This document shows positions 1 to 6,830 of a DNA stretch of 9,393 nucleotides, one piece after another. The position numbers were made by a program, and so were the translations under genes. The stretch is from RGIG7332 sp045589235 (lineage in GTDB: Bacteria; Bacillota; Clostridia; Oscillospirales; JAAYXM01), in the NCBI GenBank assembly GCA_045589235.1, contig JAZNOR010000021.1:1-9393 (forward strand), in the 5' to 3' direction. The notes below the pieces were generated by a model that did no database searches, was not told the DNA's origin, and worked only from the letters and a program-made list of their open reading frames with translations. Numbering within the stretch: the stretch's first letter is position 1; every line of letters begins with the position of its first letter.

Positions 1-1213
1 AAATTACGTTATCATTTATTTTTTCAACACAGCGATTTACCGTGTACGTCTTGCAATCGGTTTCGGATTTTAAAGTGAAAGTGAGGCCAATATTTTTCTT
101 TAACGGCTTTAAGGAAAGAGTTATAAAACTCCAATCTTTAAAGCAGAGACACTCGCAAAGTGAAAAGTCATCACTTTCAAATTGAATATCATCATCTGTT
201 TCGATAAGAAGATTTAGGTTTTCGTTCCATATGCAAACCTCGGGTAAATGCACAAGCTCAAAAGCTTTCTTTTCGCTTTCGAGTAAGTAAACCTCGTCTA
301 TAAGTAGCGGGATGGTATCAAGATAATCACTTGCATATGTGATTGAAATTGTGTTATCTCCAATATGGAAATCGGCATTTTTAAGCTCTATTTCAACGGG
401 TGAGAAACGATGCACCTTCAAAAAGACTTCACCGTCGAAGCATGAAGTTCCGTTTACGGAAACTTTAAGGTGCGGAAAGTCGCGCTTATTTAAGTTCTGA
501 CCGAGCCATGCGGCGCGCTCAAGTCCGATAATGCCGCGGTCAAATTCCGGGAGTAAATTAAGGTTTTCTTTACCTGTGAAAAAAGGTCTTTCAAAGTAAA
601 TATTACCCGAATAGTTTTCGCCCTCAACGGTTATTACAATACAAGCGGTGTCATCTCTGCCTGCGGTTATTTCTTTTGAAAATTCCGTGTAGGAATATGT
701 ACCCTCGGGGATGTCAATGAAAACCGTTTCATCGGGGAAAGCGGTTGTATCATTTGGGTTAATGTCGTCGCGGACAAGCCATTTGTCGGCACGGATGCGA
801 AGGAAACCACTCTTTTCTATTTTGAGATTTTCAGCCTTTACATATATGCCGAATTTCCAAGCACTGCAGGGGAATTCATTAAACCAATCGTATGAAAAAA
901 GACCGTAGTTTAACGGCTGCCACTTAATTTTTTTTATCGCCCTTTTAGCAAACGGAAGAGGAGAACTGCAGGAAAAATCAAGGCAGAATCTGTTAACTTC
1001 AGCCTCGGTATAATTTAAAGAATCGTCGATTAACATATATAAAAGTTCAGCACCCGATTCGTTTTTGAGTGCAGACCAGGATGCATCCTCGCAAGACAAA
1101 AAGAGCTTGCGTGAAGCTTCTGCATTTGTTGCGGTATATGTAAAATCTGCCGACTGACCTTTTCGTAATAAAAGGTTATCTTGCATTGATTTTAAATTGT
1201 ACTTTTTTTCCAC
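1..1213 (-). CDS. Partial protein of unknown function with carbohydrate-binding-like beta-sandwich domains (C-terminus outside window)
   Basis: The frame is open from a GTG at 1213-1211 to the left edge, giving 404 residues with no stop, so the C-terminus is missing. A GGAGG ribosome binding site (1227-1223) lies 9 bases before the GTG and a good promoter lies further upstream. There is no signal peptide or membrane segment, so the product is probably cytoplasmic. Residues about 115-215 read like a CBM4/9-type sandwich: SAWKFGIYVKAENL, then a 'FPDETVFIDIPEGTYSYTEF' strand pair, then 'SGNIYFERPFF'. Residues about 245-312 read like a galactose-binding jelly roll ('LKVSVNG...DGEVFLKV...PVEIELKNADFHIGDNTISI'). 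Such domains are common accessory modules of glycoside hydrolases; a catalytic domain could lie beyond the edge. Cys-rich stretch at 353-357 (CECLC). I do not recognise the exact family; a glycan-related role is inference. Confidence 0.72.
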   Translation of the reverse strand, partial: MEKKYNLKSMQDNLLLRKGQSADFTYTATNAEASRKLFLSCEDASWSALKNESGAELLYMLIDDSLNYTEAEVNRFCLDFSCSSPLPFAKRAIKKIKWQPLNYGLFSYDWFNEFPCSAWKFGIYVKAENLKIEKSGFLRIRADKWLVRDDINPNDTTAFPDETVFIDIPEGTYSYTEFSKEITAGRDDTACIVITVEGENYSGNIYFERPFFTGKENLNLLPEFDRGIIGLERAAWLGQNLNKRDFPHLKVSVNGTSCFDGEVFLKVHRFSPVEIELKNADFHIGDNTISITYASDYLDTIPLLIDEVYLLESEKKAFELVHLPEVCIWNENLNLLIETDDDIQFESDDFSLCECLCFKDWSFITLSLKPLKKNIGLTFTLKSETDCKTYTVNRCVEKINDNVI

Positions 1214-1248
1214 AATCGAAAACCTCCAAAGAATTTTCTGTATATAAA

Positions 1249-1277
1249 AGTATAACAGTTTGGCATATATAAAGCAA
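1249..1277 (-). promoter_or_regulatory. Sigma-A-like promoter of the left-edge minus-strand gene
   Basis: On the minus strand a -35 box TTGCTT (1277-1272) and a -10 box TATACT (1254-1249) are separated by exactly 17 bases. The predicted transcript starts about 1242 and would have a leader of about 30 bases before the GTG at 1213, holding the GGAGG site. Confidence 0.6.
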
Positions 1278-1318
1278 TGGAAAAAACGCTTTTAATGCAA
1301 TATTCACAATTATTTTAC

Positions 1319-1347
1319 TTGTATAATTTGGGAATACGAAGTATAAT
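1319..1347 (+). promoter_or_regulatory. Sigma-A-like promoter of the membrane protein / LUD pair
   Basis: TTGTAT (1319-1324), a 17-base spacer and TATAAT (1342-1347) lie upstream of the AAGGAGG site (1362-1368). A second TATAAT at 1322-1327 has no good -35 box at the right distance and is less likely. Together with the minus-strand promoter at 1249-1277 it makes the gap 1214-1375 a divergent control region. Confidence 0.55.
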
Positions 1348-1375
1348 AAAATTAAGAAGATAAGGAGGATATATT

Positions 1376-3034
1376 ATGAAATTTGACTATTCAAATGCAG
1401 TGGATATGGATAAGTTTAAAATTAAAACACCGCTTCTTCGTGTGCTTATAAATCTTATCGTGACAGCGGTATTCGCGCTTGTGTACTTTTATGCAAAGCT
1501 TCCGGCACTTAATTTGCGTGCAGAGGAGTTTTATTCTTTCCTTGCAATATGTGCGGTTGTGTACATCGCGTGCTCGGTGATTACATCGGGAATAAAGGTC
1601 GAGGGTGGAATACGCGGTTACGGAAGTTTTCTTAAATCGCAGTGTAAAATTCCGGCTCTTATTTTGATTATAGTAGTTTTGGCAATTGTAATCGGCGGAA
1701 TTTCCTCGTGGCAGGTAATTCGCGCAAATGCGTATAAAAAGCTAATCAACGTTACACCGGGTGATTTTGCGCAGGATGTTCAGGAGATTTCATACGATAA
1801 AATTCCAATGCTTGATTCCGAGAGTGCAAAACGACTTGGTGATCGCAAGCTCGGTGAACTTTCCGATATGGTAAGTCAGTTTGAGGTTGCGGATAACTAT
1901 ACGCAGATAAATTATAAAAACAGACCCGTGCGTGTTACACCGCTTGAATATGGTGATGTAATCAAATGGTTTAACAACAGAAGGGAAGGTCTTCCAGCAT
2001 ATCTCGTTATTGATATGGTGACGCAGAATGTTGATGTTGTGCGCCTTTCTGAGGGAATTAAATATTCTGAATCCGAGCATTTTGGAAGACTTCTTTCACG
2101 TCATCTTCGCTTCAACTTCCCGACATATATGTTCGCAAAGCCGAATTTTGAAGTTGACGAGCAGGGAAATCCTTATTGGGTGTGCCCGCGCGTTGTTAAG
2201 AAAATCGGTCTTTTCGGCGGCACGGATGTAAAGGGCGCAGTTTTAGTTAATGCAGTAACCGGCGAGTGCGAGTATTTTGAAGAGGTGCCGACTTGGGTTG
2301 ACCACGTTTACAATGCATCGCTCATTATGGAGCAATACGACTATTACGGAACATACAGAAACGGATTTTTAAATTCAATCTTCGGTCAGCGCGATGTTAC
2401 CGTTACCACGTCGGGTTATAACTATATCGCACTGGATGACGATGTTTATGTCTATACAGGCGTTACCTCGGTCGGAAGTGACCAGTCTAACGTTGGATTC
2501 ATTCTTTGCAATCAGAGAACGAAAGACACGAAATATTATACGGTTGCAGGTGCTACGGAATATTCCGCAATGTCATCGGCAGAAGGTGTTGTTCAGCATT
2601 TAAATTACAGAGCAACCTTCCCGCTACTTTTGAATGTTTCCTCTGAGCCGACTTATTTCGTTGCACTGAAAGACAACGCACAGCTCGTTAAAATGTATGC
2701 AATGGTAAATGTTGAGCAGTATCAGATTGTTGCAACGGGCGCATCCGTTGCCGAGTGCGAGCGAAATTATATAAGACTTTTAGCTGATAACAATATAACC
2801 GAAGATGTTGCACCGATTGAAGAAGATGTATCGGGCATTATTGCAGAAATCAGAAGTGCTGTTATTTCGGGCAATACCGTTTATTACATCCGCCTTGCGG
2901 AAAAAGAGGGATACTTCGCAATTTCGGCATTTGATGATGAGAGAGCAGTAACATTAAATGTAGGCGATGTTATTTCATTTACGGTTGATACGGAGAGTAA
3001 TGCTGCAATTAAGCGAATTTTATATTTAAAGTGA
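1376..3034 (+). CDS. Three-helix membrane protein of unknown function with large extracytoplasmic region
   Basis: The product has 552 residues. The ATG is preceded by AAGGAGG at 7 bases. Three hydrophobic segments lie at about 22-40, 53-71 and 93-113; the remaining ~440 residues are soluble and, with an odd number of helices, probably lie on the other side of the membrane from the N-terminus. The soluble part contains a strand-rich motif at 278-305 (LFGGTDVKGAVLVNAVTGEC...EEVPTW) that resembles PepSY-type modules, and a compact end domain at about 485-552 (GIIAEIRSAVISGNTVYYIRL...LNVGDVISFTV) that reads like a small OB-like beta barrel. No catalytic motif is visible. The product does not match a family I can name with confidence; it resembles conserved clostridial membrane proteins of unknown function. 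It is followed closely by a LUD-domain gene whose ribosome binding site overlaps this stop codon, so the two are very probably co-expressed. Confidence 0.85.
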   Translation: MKFDYSNAVDMDKFKIKTPLLRVLINLIVTAVFALVYFYAKLPALNLRAEEFYSFLAICAVVYIACSVITSGIKVEGGIRGYGSFLKSQCKIPALILIIVVLAIVIGGISSWQVIRANAYKKLINVTPGDFAQDVQEISYDKIPMLDSESAKRLGDRKLGELSDMVSQFEVADNYTQINYKNRPVRVTPLEYGDVIKWFNNRREGLPAYLVIDMVTQNVDVVRLSEGIKYSESEHFGRLLSRHLRFNFPTYMFAKPNFEVDEQGNPYWVCPRVVKKIGLFGGTDVKGAVLVNAVTGECEYFEEVPTWVDHVYNASLIMEQYDYYGTYRNGFLNSIFGQRDVTVTTSGYNYIALDDDVYVYTGVTSVGSDQSNVGFILCNQRTKDTKYYTVAGATEYSAMSSAEGVVQHLNYRATFPLLLNVSSEPTYFVALKDNAQLVKMYAMVNVEQYQIVATGASVAECERNYIRLLADNNITEDVAPIEEDVSGIIAEIRSAVISGNTVYYIRLAEKEGYFAISAFDDERAVTLNVGDVISFTVDTESNAAIKRILYLK

Positions 3035-3044
3035 GGTAATCGAA

Positions 3045-3683
3045 ATGGACAGAATTAAAAAGACAATTGAGGCTTTAAACCAAAACGGAATGCCATGTAC
3101 CTTTGTTGAAAGTAAAGAGGAGGTAATTCCGCTTATAAAAAAGATACTCAAAAAGGGTGATACCGTGTCACACGGCGGCTCGGAAACACTTAAGGAATGT
3201 GGCGTGAGAGAGCTTTTAACATCGGGCGATTATGATTATTTAGACCGCAGTGCACCAGGACTTACACCGGAAGAAATTACCGAAATATACCGCAAATCAT
3301 TTTTTGCCGATGTTTACCTTTCAAGTGCGAATGCAATTACCGAAAACGGCGAGCTTTACAATGTCGACGGTAACTCAAACCGAGTAGCGGCGATTGCGTA
3401 TGGCCCGAGTAAGGTAATAATTGTTGCGGGAATCAATAAAATCGTGCCTGACCTTGACGCGGCAGCAGAGCGCGTTAAGAAAATCGCAGCACCGAAGAAT
3501 ACAAAACGCCTCGGCTGCAAAACCTATTGCGAGGTTAAAGGCGAGTGCGCAGGTGTAGCGGGCGATATGTGTGACGGATGTAAATCTGATGCACGAATTT
3601 GTTGTAGCTATTTAATTTCTGCAAAGCAGAGAATTCCGGGCAGAATTAATGTAATTTTAGTGGGCGAAGAACTCGGATATTAA
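3045..3683 (+). CDS. Stand-alone LUD-domain (LutC/YkgG-like, DUF162) protein
   Basis: The product has 212 residues and the hallmarks of the LUD family: VSHGGSETL at 41-49, a TENGELYNVDGNSNR segment at 99-113 and GPSKVIIVAGINKIVPDL at 120-137. Family members include LutC of the LutABC lactate oxidation complex, but LutA and LutB partners are absent here, so a role in lactate use is not supported by context. The C-terminal part is Cys-rich: C158, C162, C168, C176, C179, C186 and C187, spaced in a way that could bind zinc or an iron-sulfur cluster (inference). The protein is soluble, without a signal peptide. Its GAGGT ribosome binding site (3033-3037) overlaps the TGA of the upstream membrane protein gene, which implies translational coupling. 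A terminator follows within 10 bases. Confidence 0.85.
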   Translation: MDRIKKTIEALNQNGMPCTFVESKEEVIPLIKKILKKGDTVSHGGSETLKECGVRELLTSGDYDYLDRSAPGLTPEEITEIYRKSFFADVYLSSANAITENGELYNVDGNSNRVAAIAYGPSKVIIVAGINKIVPDLDAAAERVKKIAAPKNTKRLGCKTYCEVKGECAGVAGDMCDGCKSDARICCSYLISAKQRIPGRINVILVGEELGY

Positions 3684-3690
3684 AAATAAA

Positions 3691-3710
3691 GGGACAGTTT
3701 AAACTGTCCC
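3691..3710. terminator. Bidirectional intrinsic terminator between convergent units
   Basis: A perfect 10-base inverted repeat (GGGACAGTTT / AAACTGTCCC) is followed by TCTTTTATTTT on the plus strand and, read from the minus strand, by TTTATTTTTA. It can end both the LUD gene and the minus-strand transporter gene. The transporter stop codon at 3722-3720 lies in the plus-strand T-rich tail. Confidence 0.9.
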
Positions 3711-3719
3711 TCTTTTATT

Positions 3720-4565
3720 TTAAAATGCCATAAATATTGAAGCAATCAGAGCAATAGCACATGAGAAAAATTCGCGCTTTCTTGGCTTTTCTTTGCGAAA
3801 AATTGAAATTATTGTTGAAAAGACGATTGTTCCGCCCGTTACCATCGGATACTGAACAGATGCAGGAAGGTGGATAAGTGCAATCAAAAGCCAAAGGTTA
3901 CCAACGCTGTTAACCACCGAATGACCGGTGCAGTATAAAAAAGACTTGAAGTTAACTTTAAAACTTCGCTCTTTACTGAAAACCAGAAGGATAAGAGTCA
4001 TCAAAATGGTTGTAATTTTAGTCAGTATAACAAAGCTTGCGCTATCTACGTTATATTCAGGCACGGATTGATGAAGCGTTGAAATTACCCCAACGAGACC
4101 ATTTAAAAGAAATACAAGAAAATAATAAATATTGGCTTTTTTTGAACTTTTCCCCGGACTTGATGATAAGAAAACCGAGAGAGAAATAAATACAAAGCAC
4201 AAGATTTTGATTATCGTTATATTTTCTCCTGTAAATGCACCGTAAATAAACGGAAGTGCCATTCCGCCAATCATACAAAATACCGAATAGACAGATAAAT
4301 TTGCATATTCAAAGGCTTTTAGTGAACAGAACACAAGCGCTATGTTGACACCTGCAAATATTGATGCAAGAACAAAAGAAAATGCGCTTATGTTTAAATT
4401 AAATTTATTGAAAATGAGTAAAATGACAAGACCGGAAATTCCGGCATACAGCGAGAATTTAAGAGAAGATACCCAGGTGTTTCCGTTTTCACGGCGAAAG
4501 CTGTCGGTAAACACAAACTGCAGGGAAAACAGCAGAGCCGAGAGTGAAATTAAAGAGTAATACAT
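3720..4565 (-). CDS. DMT-superfamily (EamA-like) transporter
   Basis: The product has 281 residues from an ATG at 4565-4563, beginning MYYSLISLSALLF. An upstream in-frame start at 4622 would add 19 polar residues inside the preceding gene and is rejected. The chosen ATG shares one base with the stop codon of the upstream oxidoreductase-like gene (TAATG), a classic sign of translational coupling. About ten hydrophobic segments span the length in two similar halves of five, the 10-helix plan of drug/metabolite transporters; the size matches the family (about 280-300). Sharp Arg/Lys clusters (for example FRKEKPRKRE near residues 255-264) mark cytoplasmic loops. The family moves small metabolites, often by proton coupling, either in or out; the substrate cannot be deduced. 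Its operon partner suggests a sugar or sugar-derivative (inference). Confidence 0.85.
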   Translation of the reverse strand: MYYSLISLSALLFSLQFVFTDSFRRENGNTWVSSLKFSLYAGISGLVILLIFNKFNLNISAFSFVLASIFAGVNIALVFCSLKAFEYANLSVYSVFCMIGGMALPFIYGAFTGENITIIKILCFVFISLSVFLSSSPGKSSKKANIYYFLVFLLNGLVGVISTLHQSVPEYNVDSASFVILTKITTILMTLILLVFSKERSFKVNFKSFLYCTGHSVVNSVGNLWLLIALIHLPASVQYPMVTGGTIVFSTIISIFRKEKPRKREFFSCAIALIASIFMAF

Positions 4566-5857
4566 TATTCTGCCTTTCCGTCCTTTAAGACAGATGCCAT
4601 ATAACTGTTTTCTTTCTCGCATTCAATTCTATAAAGCTTTTTAACATGCTCATATACCGCGTCGTCAATATCGGGCGTACCACTTTTGCAGGTCGGGAGG
4701 AGAGCATCTCCTGCTACCTTCGGATCTGTGCAAGCGACATCGTTTCGCCATAAGTCACGAGTAGCCTTGTCGCGCAGGTTTGGGATTTCTTTTGGCTTAC
4801 CGCCGTCTAAAATAGAGCGATAAGCAAAAAGACCGGGCAAGAACATATCAAGAGCTTCATAGACATCTATGATATCCGCGGTTTCATCGCCGAGTATTCG
4901 CTCAACGAAATAGTACATACAGTAAAAATCCGAGCCGTTGTGCCCGTGACCTTTGGCGGCTTCATCCATCTTTGGCTGATATGATTGTGTCTGGATATCA
5001 TATTTACCGGAGTATTCATCAAACTGAACGGTTAAGTTTTCAACCGTTCCGCCATTTTGCGCTTTAACTGCACCGCGACCGCTTTCCATACAGCCCTTTG
5101 AGCCGTAAATGCTATACCAGGTTGCAAAGGAATAGAGTCCGCCGTGCAGGCTCTTTACAACTCCGCCGTTCTCAAGTGTTACCATTTCCATACCGTATTC
5201 GGCGCCTTTTGCGCCAACGCGTAGTCTGCGCTCGTTGTTTGAACTCTCAAAGCCAACAACGGAAACAGGGCGAAGACCTGTTATATGAATAATCGGGCCG
5301 AGCGAATGTGTGCAGTAAAATGTGGAGCACATATTATTTCTCCAGTGGTCGCGCTCACCATAGGTGATGCTTGGCCAAATGCGCTCACAATTGTGGATGT
5401 ATTCGCCCTCGCCGTATTCAAATTCACCGATTTTTCCTTCACGGTAAAGCTTTTTCATTTCAAGTGGCGCGGGCATATAGCAATAGTTTTCGCCATAGGC
5501 ATAAATTTTGCCGCTTTCTTCCACCGCCTCAATAAGCTCAACAGCTTCCTTCATTGTCTGAACGGGAGTTACCTCGGAGAAAACGTGAAGTCCGCGCTTT
5601 AACGCCTTTATTGCAAACGGAGCGTGTTCGGTTGCGTAATTTGCAAGAACAACCGCGTCCATATCGTGATTTAAAAACTCATCAAAATTATCGTAAAAAG
5701 TAATTGAAGAAGAATTTTCTTCAGTTTTTTGCGCGTTAAGTACCTCCGGGTTATTGTCGCAGATTGCAACTACTTCTGCATTGTTTGCGCGCTTGCAGTA
5801 GTTAATCATACTCGCTCCGCGATAACCGCCGAGCACGCCGATTTTTGCTTTTTTCAT
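4565..5857 (-). CDS. Gfo/Idh/MocA-family protein with GH109-like (NAD-dependent glycosidase-like) motifs
   Basis: The product has 430 residues from an ATG at 5857 behind AAAGGAG (5875-5869); an upstream extension to 6106 would cross the promoter and is rejected. An N-terminal Rossmann fold starts KIGVLGGYRGA (GGYRGA at 10-15) with acidic D34 after the second strand, suiting NAD(H). The usual EKP motif appears as SEVTPV (94-99). The following motifs, in order, are YGENYCY (121-127), EGEYIHN (150-156), RDHWRN (169-174), YCTHSLGP (181-188, H184) and GHGHNGSDF (303-311), then DVYEALD (331-337) and a GGKPKEIP tail. From memory, this order and spacing resemble GH109 glycosidases more than ordinary dehydrogenases, but exact function (glycosidase, dehydrogenase or other) is not settled. 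There is no signal peptide. It is the first gene of an operon with the DMT transporter and diverges from an AraC regulator. Confidence 0.85.
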   Translation of the reverse strand: MKKAKIGVLGGYRGASMINYCKRANNAEVVAICDNNPEVLNAQKTEENSSSITFYDNFDEFLNHDMDAVVLANYATEHAPFAIKALKRGLHVFSEVTPVQTMKEAVELIEAVEESGKIYAYGENYCYMPAPLEMKKLYREGKIGEFEYGEGEYIHNCERIWPSITYGERDHWRNNMCSTFYCTHSLGPIIHITGLRPVSVVGFESSNNERRLRVGAKGAEYGMEMVTLENGGVVKSLHGGLYSFATWYSIYGSKGCMESGRGAVKAQNGGTVENLTVQFDEYSGKYDIQTQSYQPKMDEAAKGHGHNGSDFYCMYYFVERILGDETADIIDVYEALDMFLPGLFAYRSILDGGKPKEIPNLRDKATRDLWRNDVACTDPKVAGDALLPTCKSGTPDIDDAVYEHVKKLYRIECEKENSYMASVLKDGKAE

Positions 5858-5881
5858 ATTTTGCTCAACTCCTTTGTGATT

Positions 5882-5910
5882 AGAATAACACAATGCTTTG
5901 ATGTGAACAA
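5882..5910 (-). promoter_or_regulatory. Sigma-A-like promoter of the oxidoreductase/transporter operon
   Basis: On the minus strand TTGTTC (5910-5905) and TATTCT (5887-5882) are separated by 17 bases. The predicted start near 5877 leaves a leader of about 20 bases that begins almost directly at the AAAGGAG ribosome binding site. Confidence 0.6.
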
Positions 5911-5959
5911 TTGAAAAATTCCATATATTTATAGAAAATAGTTTGATTTGCTTGAAAAA
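5911..5959. promoter_or_regulatory. Candidate AraC-type operator: 8-base direct repeat TTGAAAAA
   Basis: TTGAAAAA occurs at 5911-5918 and 5952-5959, in the same direction, 41 bases apart (about four helical turns), inside the control region between the AraC gene and the operon. AraC-type regulators often bind direct repeats near -35 boxes; the second copy overlaps the -35 of the regulator promoter and the first abuts that of the operon. The motif is A-rich and could occur by chance. Confidence 0.25.
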
Positions 5960-5980
5960 AGTTTGGGTGTGACTTATAAT
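5952..5980 (+). promoter_or_regulatory. Sigma-A-like promoter of the AraC-family regulator
   Basis: TTGAAA (5952-5957), a 17-base spacer and TATAAT (5975-5980) form a near-consensus promoter. Transcription would start near 5987, which rules out a TTG at 5948 as the start codon and supports the ATG at 6005. Confidence 0.7.
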
Positions 5981-6004
5981 TATACCGAGAGGCGGCGAGA
6001 ATTT

Positions 6005-6811
6005 ATGATTCAAAATATATGTCATTTCATACCGTATCAGAGTAAAAATGATTATCATGCGATATACACAATTCATTTTGTGCTGGAAACCGAGATTCAA
6101 ACACAAAAACAGCTTAAAAGTGAAGCTCTTTATAAAATGTATTATGTGAAATCGGGTAGTGGCTTTTTGAACACTATGGGTAAAAAACAGCCCGTTAAAT
6201 GCGGCGATGTATTTTTCACTTTTCCATCGGCACCGTTTTGTATTGAATCGGGGGATGACTTTTCATATATGTACATAAGCTTTTTAGGTGCGCGCGGTAA
6301 TGAAATTATGGAAAAACTCGGAATAAGTAAAAATAATTGTGTATTTCACGGTTGCAACGAACTGCAAAGCATCTGGGATATGGGTATTTCAACAAATTCG
6401 GATATGTTGACACTTGTCAGCGAAGGGGTTCTGCTCTATACCTTTTCGCATCTCGGCAATAAATTCAAAACAAATGAGAAAAAGGGAAAACCACAAAGTG
6501 AAACTGCACTCAAAATTAAAAAATTCGTAGATGAAAACTTTTCAAGCTGTGATATTTCGCTCAAAATGATAGGCAAAAAGTTAGCATACAACGAAAAATA
6601 CATTTCATCGGTATTTAAAAATGAATTTGGCATAGGTATTTCAGAATATATAAATACTGTCCGCATAGAATATGCCTGCGCTCTTATGCAGCAAGGCTTT
6701 AAAGGTATTTCAGATATTGCCTTTTGCTCCGGCTTTAAGGATGCGCAGTATTTTTCAAATGTATTTAAGAAACTTAAAAAGTGCTCACCGCGTGAATATA
6801 TAAAAAAATAA
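6005..6811 (+). CDS. AraC-family transcriptional regulator
   Basis: The product has 268 residues from ATG 6005, with a modest GAGAGG/GCGAG purine tract upstream. Residues about 40-100 form a cupin-like sensing domain (YYVKSGSGFLNTMGKKQPVKCGDVFFTFPS pattern of strands around residues 46-74), typical of AraC members that bind sugars. The C-terminal DNA-binding domain has two helix-turn-helix units: about 185-206 (SLKMIGKKLAYNEKYISSVFK) and about 235-256 (ISDIAFCSGFKDAQYFSNVFK), ending in the family signature around KKCSPREYIKK. It diverges from the operon of the GH109-like protein and DMT transporter, so it most likely controls that operon and perhaps itself. The effector is unknown; a sugar or glycoside is inferred from the neighbours. 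The predicted mRNA leader is only about 18 bases. Confidence 0.92.
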   Translation: MIQNICHFIPYQSKNDYHAIYTIHFVLETEIQTQKQLKSEALYKMYYVKSGSGFLNTMGKKQPVKCGDVFFTFPSAPFCIESGDDFSYMYISFLGARGNEIMEKLGISKNNCVFHGCNELQSIWDMGISTNSDMLTLVSEGVLLYTFSHLGNKFKTNEKKGKPQSETALKIKKFVDENFSSCDISLKMIGKKLAYNEKYISSVFKNEFGIGISEYINTVRIEYACALMQQGFKGISDIAFCSGFKDAQYFSNVFKKLKKCSPREYIKK

Positions 6812-6830
6812 CCACCGATTGGTGGTTATT
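6807..6830. terminator. Bidirectional intrinsic terminator holding the stop codons of both convergent genes
   Basis: Arms AATAACCACC (6807-6816) and GGTGGTTATT (6821-6830) enclose a 4-base loop GATT. The plus strand continues TTATATT; the minus strand continues with a run of T at 6808-6802. The TAA of the AraC gene (6809-6811) lies in the left arm and the TAA of the queT-like gene (6828-6826) in the right arm, so the genes are only 14 bases apart. Confidence 0.88.

Noticed and set aside
1790..2603. Several open frames of 67-96 codons overlapping the membrane protein gene
   Set aside because: They lie in other frames of a clear long gene and lack ribosome binding sites and recognisable features.
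3045..3683. Part of a LutABC lactate-oxidation operon
   Set aside because: No LutA or LutB gene is adjacent; only a LUD-domain protein beside a membrane protein.
5948..6004. TTG at 5948 as start of the AraC-family gene (19 extra residues)
   Set aside because: It lies upstream of the near-consensus promoter TTGAAA-17-TATAAT and has no ribosome binding site.
5858..6106. N-terminal extension of the Gfo/Idh/MocA-like protein
   Set aside because: It crosses both divergent promoters; the Rossmann fold begins directly after ATG 5857.
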